Under the pieces are notes generated by a model that was not told the origin of the DNA, searched no databases, and saw only the letters and a list, made by a program, of their open reading frames with translations. Positions 23,647 through 30,603 of a DNA stretch of 33,214 nt are shown here, piece by piece. The stretch covers positions 1-33,214 of the forward strand of contig JAISAZ010000025.1 of NCBI GenBank assembly GCA_031266435.1, read 5' to 3'. The DNA comes from Accumulibacter sp. Its GTDB lineage: Bacteria; Pseudomonadota; Gammaproteobacteria; Burkholderiales; Rhodocyclaceae. The position numbers and the translations under genes are program-made. The first letter of the stretch is position 1. Every line of letters starts with the position of its first letter.

Positions 23647-24855
23647 CTAGAGCGAAATGTCGAAGTCGAAGGCGTCGAGGATTTCCTCACCCGTCGCGCG
23701 TGTCTCCTCGGAGACCTTGCCGACGAAGTCGTCGAGTCCGCCCTCGGTGACGAGCAGGGTATTCCGCGCGCGGTACGCGGCGAGGCGGACTTTTGCCCAC
23801 GGCCAGTAAAGCCCCAGCGTCAGCAGCGTGAACAGCCAATTGACCGCGGTCAGCGCGAACAGTCCCTTGAAGGTCTGCGTGCTGACGAAGCAATGCCTGT
23901 CGAGCGCCGTGTTGTTCCAGACGAAGTTCGCCGTGCGCGACTGGTAGTACGCGAGGAAGATGGACAGGAAGACGAGATACCACAACATCATGGTGAGCGT
24001 GAAGATAAGAAAGATTGCCCCGCCTTCAGGCTTGGCTCCTCCCATCACACTGATGAAAAAGGGAACGAAGCAGAAAGTGAGGATGAGCATGAAAACGATC
24101 AAGATCAGGGCCGCGCGAAGAAAAATCGCGTAAAAGGCGCGCGGCCAGATCTTCGTTTTGAAAAGCGAATCGCCGAACGAAAGATTATTGAGTTGAAAGC
24201 GCTTGAGAGCGCAATACATCGCCGGAAACGCGAGCGCGAACGCGATCGTGGGGGAGAGCATCATCCAGAGTTGCGCCGTCGTAAAATCCATTCCCCCGGT
24301 ACTTATGAACTCGTTCGTCGCGTAATTCGCAAGGAATGCGGTGCCGACGAAAAGAATGATATAGGGCAGGAAAGTCATCAGGCACTCGCGGTAGGTGCTG
24401 TGGAAATTGAAGTGCAGGCCGCGATACGAAATGTTCCGCGCGCGAAAGGAGAAAGAACGGACGAGCAGCCACGGTGCGATCGGCGCGACGGCGATCAAGG
24501 CGTAGATGTAAAACGAAGGAAGGAAATTCTTCAGGAGGCCGAGCACGACGAGAAGGCCGTAGGCGATGAGGCGCCCCTTGAGGATCGCGATCGCCTTCCC
24601 GTGGTAGTCGAAACCGCTGCCGTCGAGGAGCGTGTTTCGATGGAAGTACTGCTCGCGCCGCACCTTCGCCCACGCCGAATAAATCCCCAGCGTGATGATG
24701 CTGAGGATGAGGTTGAGGATCCAGATGCGGAAGTATTCACCGCCCGAACCCGTGAACTCGAAAGCGCATTCGACCGTCGCGTTCGGAGGTATTTCGCTGG
24801 GCGCTACGCTTGATGCGTCTTCGGGAAGGTCGAAGGTGTCGTTCGTCGCATTCAT
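23647..24855 (-). CDS. DUF898 (YjgN-like) multi-pass membrane protein, without J-like domain
   Basis: The 402-residue protein has a short polar N-terminus (1-30) and then the DUF898 membrane region. The motif [17 protein letters not shown] near residue 56 recurs near the end as [17 protein letters not shown], and two weaker copies ([19 protein letters not shown] and [18 protein letters not shown]) lie between, so the family seems to be built from about four related units. YjgN-family function is unknown. The ATG at 24855 has a good ribosome site (GGAGGA, minus strand). It is adjacent to an M48 peptidase gene, a pairing often seen for this family, and upstream of parC on the same strand. Confidence 0.85.
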   Translation of the reverse strand: MNATNDTFDLPEDASSVAPSEIPPNATVECAFEFTGSGGEYFRIWILNLILSIITLGIYSAWAKVRREQYFHRNTLLDGSGFDYHGKAIAILKGRLIAYGLLVVLGLLKNFLPSFYIYALIAVAPIAPWLLVRSFSFRARNISYRGLHFNFHSTYRECLMTFLPYIILFVGTAFLANYATNEFISTGGMDFTTAQLWMMLSPTIAFALAFPAMYCALKRFQLNNLSFGDSLFKTKIWPRAFYAIFLRAALILIVFMLILTFCFVPFFISVMGGAKPEGGAIFLIFTLTMMLWYLVFLSIFLAYYQSRTANFVWNNTALDRHCFVSTQTFKGLFALTAVNWLFTLLTLGLYWPWAKVRLAAYRARNTLLVTEGGLDDFVGKVSEETRATGEEILDAFDFDISL

Positions 24856-24914
24856 GTCTTTCCTCCGAAAAAAGGCCGGCCAATCCGGTTCGGAAGGCGG
24901 CAGTTTACCGCGAA

Positions 24915-25306
24915 ACAGAGTTCAGAAGACTGAAGACAGAAGACTGAGGACAGAATTGTGATCTGTTTTCAGTATTCAGTGATGCGCCTGCGGAACGTTG
25001 TGGCTCTCGTTCCTCAGCCCAACCTATACCGCCGAAGACGGAGCGGAGACGCTATAGCTTGGGCTGAACGGAGTGAGAGCCACAACGTTTCCGGGGCGGT
25101 ATGGTTCAGGAGACAGAAGACTGAGGACTGAGGACTGAGGACTGAGGACAGAGGACAGAGGACAGAGGACAGAGCGGCCTTCGGCCTTTGTGTAGGCATC
25201 AGTAATCAGAAGGAGGAAGTCATGCGACAACAGAATACTGAAAACTGATCACGAAGCGAGCGTCAGCGAGCGCTCTGTCTTCTGTCTTCAGTCCTCTGTC
25301 TTCTGA
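24915..25306. repeat. Composite heptad-repeat element R4 (largest, about 390 bp)
   Basis: Left heptads (24920-24955) and TTTTCAG/TATTCAG, then a long hairpin of the GTTGGGC type (24994-25089), a pure heptad array about 25112-25173 (ACTGAGG about four times, then ACAGAGG about four times), a GGCCTTCGGCC mini-hairpin, CATCAGTAATCAG heptads, GCGAGCGTCAGCGAGCG and a final arm of CTGTCTT heptads to 25306. It holds the whole gap between the DUF898 and M48 genes; I see no other gene in this stretch of more than 400 bp. The final 19 bp overlap the end of the M48 gene. Confidence 0.85.
24994..25089. repeat. Long imperfect hairpin within R4
   Basis: The 35-nt arm at 24994-25028 (AACGTTGTGGCTC...CAACCTATA) is almost the reverse complement of the 37-nt arm at 25053-25089, with a small internal mismatch patch and a 24-nt loop. 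Both ends close on AACGTT. Confidence 0.8.
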
Positions 25307-26343
25307 TTTCTCAATCGCCGGATGCGCTCGCCGGTCTCCGGGTGCGAGGAAAACCAGTCGAAGGATCGCTTTTTGTTCTCGCTCTCACACTGCTTTTCTT
25401 CGGAACCGCAAACGCTTTTGCGGTGCGCTTTTTCGAGTTTTTCGAGCGCGCTGACGAGCAGCAAGGGCGACAGCCCCTCGCGGCGCAGCACGGCGGCCGC
25501 GTAGTCGTCGGCTTCGAGTTCCATTTCGCGCGAGTATTTGCTGTTGAGCACCGCGGCGGAAAGACCGGCGACCAGGGTCGAGACGTCGCCGAGATAGATC
25601 GCGGCGGCAAAACCGACGACCGAAGACTGGATCAGCATCCTGACGCCGTGACGCTTGTGAAAATGGCCGAGTTCGTGCGCGAGAACGGCGAGCAACTCAT
25701 CGTCGCTTTCGGAGAGTTCGACGAGTTTGTCGAGCATGACGATCTGGCCACCGGGGAGCGTGAAAGCGTTCGGCCCCATGAAGCCGGCGTTTCGAAAGTA
25801 AAGGCGCAGATAAGACCGGTCGGGCGTGAGTTCGGGGTCGGCGGCGATGATTTCGCGGAAGCGATCGGCGAGCGCTTTTTGGCGCGCGGCGTCCAGGCCG
25901 GAGGATTTGAGCATATTTTTGTCGAAATCGTCGAAAAACCTTGCAGAAATCTTCTCCATCACCACGATGGGGACGTGCGGCGCGGCGACTTTTGCGACCC
26001 ACGGCAGACCCCAGAGATACGCGGCGCACACCGCCAGGCAAACACCGACGAGCGAAAAAAGCGCCCATCGCCAGCGGCTTTGCAGACGCACGGCGGTTGA
26101 ATCGCGGTGGCCGAGCTTTTTCAGCAGTTCGAGGAGTTCCGCGCTCTGCGGGACTTCGCAATAGTCGCCGTCGGGGAATCGCAGCGTTCGCGGCGCTTTC
26201 CCCTGGGGTTCGGAGACGAGCACTTCGGAAAAAATGACGCGCCGCTTTCCAGCCGACGTATGAAGAAGCAAGATACCGGGTTCGGCGTCGACGTGCGCCA
26301 CATGGCGCCGCGAACTCCGACCGTCGAAATAAAAGGCATCCAT
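25288..26343 (-). CDS. M48 family zinc metalloprotease, membrane-anchored
   Basis: The 351-residue protein has an N-terminal beta-rich domain (FDGRSSRRHVAHV at about 6-18, PRTLRFPDGDYCEVP near 51-65), one membrane helix (about 93-113) and an M48 catalytic domain with HELGH (223-227) and the third ligand region EMELEADDYAA (Glu275, Asp279). It resembles the M48 proteases adjacent to yjgN-like genes and probably cleaves envelope proteins; the target is unknown. The start codon at 26343 directly abuts repeat R5, with no ribosome site visible. The last residues (NQKTED) and the stop come from repeat R4. Confidence 0.88.
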   Translation of the reverse strand: MDAFYFDGRSSRRHVAHVDAEPGILLLHTSAGKRRVIFSEVLVSEPQGKAPRTLRFPDGDYCEVPQSAELLELLKKLGHRDSTAVRLQSRWRWALFSLVGVCLAVCAAYLWGLPWVAKVAAPHVPIVVMEKISARFFDDFDKNMLKSSGLDAARQKALADRFREIIAADPELTPDRSYLRLYFRNAGFMGPNAFTLPGGQIVMLDKLVELSESDDELLAVLAHELGHFHKRHGVRMLIQSSVVGFAAAIYLGDVSTLVAGLSAAVLNSKYSREMELEADDYAAAVLRREGLSPLLLVSALEKLEKAHRKSVCGSEEKQCESENKKRSFDWFSSHPETGERIRRLRNQKTED

Positions 26344-26344
26344 A

Positions 26345-26612
26345 TCAGGAGACAGGAGACAGAGGACGGGAGACAGAGCGCAAGCTACGCTTGCTTTGTG
26401 ATCTGTGTTCGGTATTCAGATGTCGCATGGGTAGCTCCTTTCAGGTATCAGATGTCAGGGGCCAGGTATCAAAACCCACCCCGGTCCCTCCCTTGTCAGG
26501 GAGGGGAGGGATGGGGAAGGGTTCCCGATCGGTGTTTTGTTGTCTCTTCTCCGACCGAAGGCCGCAAGAATTCTCTGTCTCCCGACATCTGTCTCCTGTT
26601 TCCTGTCTTCTG
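26345..26612. repeat. Composite heptad-repeat element R5
   Basis: Starts with AGGAGACAGGAGACAG heptads at the M48 start codon, then GCGCAAGCTACGCTTGC, TGTTCGGTATTCAG, CAGGTATCAG units, a CCCTCCC...GGGAGGG hairpin with a G-rich run, GATCGGTGTTTTGTTG, a CCGAAGGCCGC block and a right arm of CTGTCTC/CTGTTTC heptads ending 4 bp before the next stop codon. Its right third is almost identical to that of R6. No gene seen in this interval. Confidence 0.82.
26486..26521 (+). other. G-rich run with G-quadruplex potential next to a CCCTCCC hairpin
   Basis: CCCTCCC (26486-26492) pairs with GGGAGGG (26499-26505), and the plus strand 26499-26521 has five runs of three to four G separated by one or two bases. 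Hairpin and quadruplex would compete. Confidence 0.5.
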
Positions 26613-26616
26613 AAAA

Positions 26617-28047
26617 TCATAACGCAATATCGAAGTCGAAAACGTCGAGAATTTCCTCGCCGGTGGCGCGCGTCTCTTCGGAAACCTTCCCGACGAAGTT
26701 GTCGAGGCCGCCCTCGGCGACGAGCACGGTGTTCCGTGCGCGGTACGCGGCAAGTTTGACCTTGGCCCACGGCCAGTAGAGTCCCAGCGTCAGCAGCGTG
26801 AAAAACGTGTTGACCGCGATCACCGTGAGCAGCCCCCCGAAAGTCTGCGTGCTGACGAAATAATGCCTATCGAGCGTCGTGTTATTCCACATGAAGTTTG
26901 CCGTGCGCGACTGGTAGTACGCGAGGAAGCTGGCATGGAAGACGAGAAGCATCAAGGTCGGAGTGGACAAGAAGAAGAGGATATGGCCCGCCTCGCTTGG
27001 AGATACTCCCCCTTCACGCACGTACATGTAGTTGCCAGCGATCCAGAGCGCGAGGGGGATGCAGAAGACGACGAGAATCAGAGTCGTGCGAAAAAAAATT
27101 CCGTAAAACGCGCGCGCCCGTATCCCGGTTTTGAAACGCGAATCGCCGAACGAAAGATTATTGAGCTGAAAACGTTTGAGATCGCAATACAACGCAGGAA
27201 ACATGAGCGCGAACGTGAGGAAGGGAGACGCCATCATCAGCACTTGCGGCCCCGAAGGATCACTCGCCTGTCCGGCGCTTATCATCTCGTTCGTCCCATG
27301 GTACGCAAGGAATACGGCGCCGACGAAAAGAACGAGGTAGGGCAGGAAGGTCATCAGGCATTCCCGATACGTGCTGTGGAAATTGAGTCGCAGCCCACGA
27401 TACGAAGTATTGCGCGCGCGGAAAGCGAAAGAACGCACGAGCAGCCATGGGAAGATCGGAGACACCACGAGCAAGGCGGGCGGGTAGTATAAAGGGGAAA
27501 AAGTATCGACCGCGCTGAGCGCGAAGAAGATGCCGTAGGCGATGAGGCGCCCCTTGAGGATCGCGGTCGGCCTGCCGTAGTAGTCGAAACCGCTGCCGTC
27601 GAGGAGCGTATTGCGGTGGAAATACTGCTCGCGCCGCACTTTCGCCCACGCCGAATAGATTCCCAGCGTGAGAATGCTGAGGACGAGGTTGAGGATCCAG
27701 ATGCGGAAGTACTCGCCACCCGAACCCATGAATTCAAAAGCGTATGTGTCCGGCGTTTTCGATCGCGTTTCGGAAAGGGCGTCGCGCGGCGCGGTCGGGG
27801 CGCTTGCGTCTGGAAAGGCGTCCGGCGAAGGTGTGCCGAAAAGCGCATGGTCGTACGCTGCTTTTCGGTCGGGGTCGCGCAGGACGGCATAAGCCTCCTG
27901 CATTGCGTCGAAGTCTTCCTTGGGAAATGGTCGCCCCTCCTTGTGGTGCGCAACGAAGCGCCGCAACGCCCTGTCGTGCGCCGCGTCGACTTCCACCTGC
28001 ATCGCGCCGTCCCTCAGACCGAGGAGCTGATAGTGATTTTTTTGCAT
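26617..28047 (-). CDS. J-like domain / DUF898 fusion membrane protein, copy A
   Basis: The 476-residue protein starts with a J-like domain (about 4-71): HYQLLGL, an AAHDRALRRF helix, then FDAMQEAYAVLRDPDRKAAYD, matching helices I-IV of DnaJ. The HPD tripeptide is missing (FVAHHKEG at 31-38), so Hsp70 activation is unlikely. A linker (72-100) leads to a full DUF898 membrane region ([34 protein letters not shown]). It is a close paralogue of copy B and of the J-less gene at 23647-24855. A TTGAAA-17-TAGAAT promoter precedes it. Function unknown. Confidence 0.85.
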   Translation of the reverse strand: MQKNHYQLLGLRDGAMQVEVDAAHDRALRRFVAHHKEGRPFPKEDFDAMQEAYAVLRDPDRKAAYDHALFGTPSPDAFPDASAPTAPRDALSETRSKTPDTYAFEFMGSGGEYFRIWILNLVLSILTLGIYSAWAKVRREQYFHRNTLLDGSGFDYYGRPTAILKGRLIAYGIFFALSAVDTFSPLYYPPALLVVSPIFPWLLVRSFAFRARNTSYRGLRLNFHSTYRECLMTFLPYLVLFVGAVFLAYHGTNEMISAGQASDPSGPQVLMMASPFLTFALMFPALYCDLKRFQLNNLSFGDSRFKTGIRARAFYGIFFRTTLILVVFCIPLALWIAGNYMYVREGGVSPSEAGHILFFLSTPTLMLLVFHASFLAYYQSRTANFMWNNTTLDRHYFVSTQTFGGLLTVIAVNTFFTLLTLGLYWPWAKVKLAAYRARNTVLVAEGGLDNFVGKVSEETRATGEEILDVFDFDIAL

Positions 28048-28074
28048 CCGCGTGTATTCGACCCCGAAAGGAAC

Positions 28075-28103
28075 ATTCTAAACGCGTAAGCGGAGTTTTT
28101 CAA
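28075..28103 (-). promoter_or_regulatory. Sigma70-type promoter of J-DUF898 copy A
   Basis: On the minus strand TTGAAA (28103-28098), a 17-bp spacer and TAGAAT (28080-28075) lie about 28 bp upstream of the start codon, predicting a leader of about 20 nt. The same promoter precedes copy B. Its -35 is at the edge of repeat R6. Confidence 0.65.
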
Positions 28104-28293
28104 TCAGAGGTATAGGTTGGGGTGAGCGCAGCGATGCCCAACGATTCCGCAGGCGCATATCAGGTATCAGGAATCAGGAGACGGGAGACAGGAGACAGAT
28201 GGAAACCGATCGGTATTTTGTTGTCTCTTCTGCGGCCGAAGGCCGCAAGAATTCTCTGTCTCCCGACATCTGTCTCCTGTTTCCTGTCTTCTG
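28103..28293. repeat. Composite repeat element R6
   Basis: Contains the TATAGGTTGGG...CCCAAC module (28111-28142), CAGGTATCAGGAATCAG heptads, AGGAGACGGGAGACAG heptads, AACCGATCGGTATTTTGTTG (28204-28223), GCGGCCGAAGGCCGC hairpin and a right arm of CTGTCTC/CTGTTTC heptads ending 4 bp before the copy B stop codon. Right part matches R5, left part matches R7. No gene seen in the interval. Confidence 0.82.
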
Positions 28294-28297
28294 AAAA

Positions 28298-29731
28298 TCA
28301 TAACGCAATATCGAAGTCGAAAACGTCGAGAATTTCTTCACCTGCGGCGCGCGTTTCTTCGGAAACCTTCCCGACGAAGTTGTCGAGGCCGCCCTCGGCG
28401 ACGAGCACGGTGTTCCGCGCGCGGTAAGCGGCGAGCTTGACCTTGGCCCACGGCCAGTAAAGCCCTAGGGACAACAGCGTGAGAAGTCCGTTGGAGACGA
28501 GGATCGCGAACAGTTCCTTGAAAGCCTGCGTACTGACGAATTGGCGTCTGTCGAGCGTCGTATGGTCCCATACGAAATTTGCGGCGCGCGACTGAAAATA
28601 AGCGAGGGTTGCGATTTGGGTCGCAAGAAGCAACAACATCATGATAACCGAGAAAAGAATACCTTTCGGCAACAATCGAGACGCCACGGTGGCAAAGAGA
28701 AAGAAGAGAACGATAGATGCCAAGCTCGTCAGCACCGTGCGCAGGAAGATCGCGTAAAACCCGCCGAAGCCCGCCGCGCACTTGAAGCGTGACCGACCGA
28801 ACAAGAGGTTGTTGATCTGGAATCGCTTGAAGCTGCCGAAGATCGCCGGGAATACCAGCGCGAGGACGAGAGGCAGAGTCAGCGCCATCAGGATTTGCAT
28901 CCCAAAGGAATATCCTCGGCTGCCGCCGCGCATTTTATGCCAGAAGAGTAGGATGACGGCGAGGAAAAGCAGAAGGTAGGGCAGGAAGGTGATCACGCAC
29001 TGCATATACGTGCCGTGGAAATTGAAACGCAGCCCGCGATACGAAGTATTGCGCGCCCGGAAACCGAAGGAACGGACGAGCAGCCACGGGACGATCGGAG
29101 ACGCCGCAAGCAAGGCAAGCGGGTAGAAAAAAGGGAAAAAATTTTCCACCACGCTGAGCGTGAGGAAGAGACCGTAAGCGATGATGCGCCCCTTGAGGAT
29201 CGCGGTCGGTCTGCCGTGGTAGTCGAAGCCGCTGCCGTCGAGAAGCGTATTGCGGTGGAAATACTGCTCGCGGCGCACCTTCGCCCACGCCGAATAGATT
29301 CCCAGCGTGAGAATGCTGAGGACGAGGTTGAAGATCCAGATGCGGAAGTATTCGCCACCGGACCCCGTGAACTCGAAAGCGTAGCTGACCGGCTCTTTCG
29401 ATCGCGCTTCCCAGAGGGGGTCGCGCGGCGCGATTTCGCCGTCGCCACCGCCCGGAATGCCCCGCCCGTCGGGGAAAGTCGCGTTCGGAAGAGCTTGCCG
29501 CGCGACGGGGGAGGGTGCGCCGAAGAGTTCCCGGTCGTACACGGCTCTTCGGACGGGTTCGCGCAATACGGCGTAGGCTTCCTCCATCGCATCGAAGTCT
29601 TCCTGCGAAAGCGGCTGCCCCTCCTTGTGGTGCCGGACGAAGCGCCGCAACGCCCTGTCATGCGCCGCCTTGACCTCCTCCTGCGTCGCGCTCTCCCTCA
29701 GGCCGAGGAGCTGATAGTGATTTTTATGCAT
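28298..29731 (-). CDS. J-like domain / DUF898 fusion membrane protein, copy B
   Basis: The 477-residue paralogue of copy A. The J-like domain (4-71) again has HYQLLGL, AAHDRALRRF, FDAMEEAYAVLREPVRRAVYD and lacks HPD (FVRHHKEG). The linker is longer and contains a Gly/Asp-rich patch (about 83-103). The DUF898 region is nearly identical to copy A at both ends ([17 protein letters not shown]; the last 38 residues differ at one position) but diverges strongly in the middle (about 240-390). Same promoter as copy A. Function unknown; a membrane role of the DUF898 domain is inferred from hydrophobicity. Confidence 0.85.
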   Translation of the reverse strand: MHKNHYQLLGLRESATQEEVKAAHDRALRRFVRHHKEGQPLSQEDFDAMEEAYAVLREPVRRAVYDRELFGAPSPVARQALPNATFPDGRGIPGGGDGEIAPRDPLWEARSKEPVSYAFEFTGSGGEYFRIWIFNLVLSILTLGIYSAWAKVRREQYFHRNTLLDGSGFDYHGRPTAILKGRIIAYGLFLTLSVVENFFPFFYPLALLAASPIVPWLLVRSFGFRARNTSYRGLRFNFHGTYMQCVITFLPYLLLFLAVILLFWHKMRGGSRGYSFGMQILMALTLPLVLALVFPAIFGSFKRFQINNLLFGRSRFKCAAGFGGFYAIFLRTVLTSLASIVLFFLFATVASRLLPKGILFSVIMMLLLLATQIATLAYFQSRAANFVWDHTTLDRRQFVSTQAFKELFAILVSNGLLTLLSLGLYWPWAKVKLAAYRARNTVLVAEGGLDNFVGKVSEETRAAGEEILDVFDFDIAL

Positions 29732-29758
29732 ACACGCGTATTCGACCCCGAAGGGAAC

Positions 29759-29787
29759 ATTCTAAACGCGTAAGCGGGGATTTTCAA
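29759..29787 (-). promoter_or_regulatory. Sigma70-type promoter of J-DUF898 copy B
   Basis: TTGAAA (29787-29782), 17-bp spacer, TAGAAT (29764-29759) on the minus strand, 28 bp before the start codon. Identical boxes to copy A with small spacer changes. Confidence 0.65.
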
Positions 29788-29979
29788 TCAGAGGTATAGG
29801 TTGGGGTGAGCGCAGCGATGCCCAAGGTTTCGCTTGCGCGAAGCGCAAACCATTTCAGGTATCAGGAATCAGGTATCAGGAATCAGATCAGTTAGCGGCG
29901 GCGTTGCCGCCGGAGAGAATCAACAAAATACCGATCGGTTTTCATCTGATCCCTGTCATCTGATTCCTGATACCTGATC
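29786..29979. repeat. Composite repeat element R7
   Basis: Contains the TATAGGTTGGG...CCCAA module (29795-29825), a hairpin GGTTTCGCTTGCGCGAAGCG (about 29826-29851), CAGGTAT/CAGGAAT heptads (29857-29888), a GGCGGCGTTGCCGCC hairpin, CAACAAAATACCGATCGGTT (29921-29940, the inverted form of the R6 segment) and a closing arm of CTGATNC heptads running up to the parA stop codon. Arms pair with each other (TATCAGGAATCAG with CTGATTCCTGATA). No gene seen. Confidence 0.82.
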
Positions 29980-30603
29980 TCAGGCTTCCACCCACTCGAG
30001 GAGCGGCGCCCACTGCTCCAGGTCCTTTTCCGCGCGCGAGAACGAAAGGTCGAAAATCGTCATTCCGTTGGCGGCGGTCTGCACGTAAAGCTGCGTATCT
30101 CTCAAATACGTGAGGACGGGCAGGCCGCAGGATTCGAGAAAGCGTTCGAGTTCGGCAGCCGCGCGCGTCCGGGCGTCGACGCGCATTCCGACGACGGCGA
30201 TGAAGACTTTTTCCTTGCGGACGGCTTTTTCTTCCATCAGCGTTTCGATGAAACCGCGCGCCGCGAGAATGTCGAAGATCGACGGCTGAACCGGGACGAC
30301 GACGCGGTCAATGCGTTTCAGAATGCTTTCGAGCGCCTTGCCGCGCAGACCCGCGGGCGTGTCGAGGACGACGCGCGTCGTCCCTTCGGGCGCGCGGATT
30401 CGCGCGTCCTTCCCGATGACCGCCGCGTGGATTTTCGGGAGCAGCGACGGACGCAGTCCCAGCCAGTCGCGCGAAGATTGCTGGCGGTCGGCGTCGCCGA
30501 GCATCACGCCGTGCCCGCGCGAAGCGAAGTAACCCGCGAGGTTGACAGCGAGCGTCGATTTCCCGGAGCCGCCCTTCGGATTGGCGATCAGAAACGATTT
30601 CAT
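29980..30603 (-). CDS. ParA/MinD-type ATPase coupled to uvrD
   Basis: The 207-residue protein has the deviant Walker A motif KGGSGKST (10-17, with signature Lys10), a Walker A' region (LGDADRQQSSRDWL) and a Walker B-like VVLDTPAGL. It is a compact single-domain ParA. I chose the ATG at 30603, which overlaps the uvrD stop (ATGA), rather than the in-frame ATG at 30639, which would lie inside uvrD and add 12 residues not seen in ParA proteins. No parB is next to it, so it may position something other than the chromosome origin; its cargo is unknown. The stop lies at the edge of repeat R7. Confidence 0.88.
   Translation of the reverse strand: MKSFLIANPKGGSGKSTLAVNLAGYFASRGHGVMLGDADRQQSSRDWLGLRPSLLPKIHAAVIGKDARIRAPEGTTRVVLDTPAGLRGKALESILKRIDRVVVPVQPSIFDILAARGFIETLMEEKAVRKEKVFIAVVGMRVDARTRAAAELERFLESCGLPVLTYLRDTQLYVQTAANGMTIFDLSFSRAEKDLEQWAPLLEWVEA

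Larger units (their letters stand above)
26528..29825. repeat. Tandem duplication of about 1.68 kb carrying the two J-DUF898 genes
   Basis: Start codons of the two genes are 1684 bp apart and their stops 1681 bp apart. The sequence identity extends beyond the genes: both have the same promoter, the same GTTGGG module upstream and the same heptad arm downstream (copy A with R5, copy B with R6). Gene ends are nearly identical, while the middles have diverged. Confidence 0.75.

Noticed and set aside
24868-24895. GGCCGGCC followed by T-run (minus strand) in the leader of the DUF898 gene, as a terminator
   Set aside because: The only stem is a self-palindrome or a 4-bp pairing, too weak to call.
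25112-25173. Possible CRISPR-like tandem array
   Set aside because: Repeats are 7 bp with no spacers and there are no cas genes.
25014-25230. Small minus-strand open frames in R4 with repeated LSSVLSPQSSV peptides
   Set aside because: They are translations of the heptad repeat itself, with no ribosome site and no conserved start.
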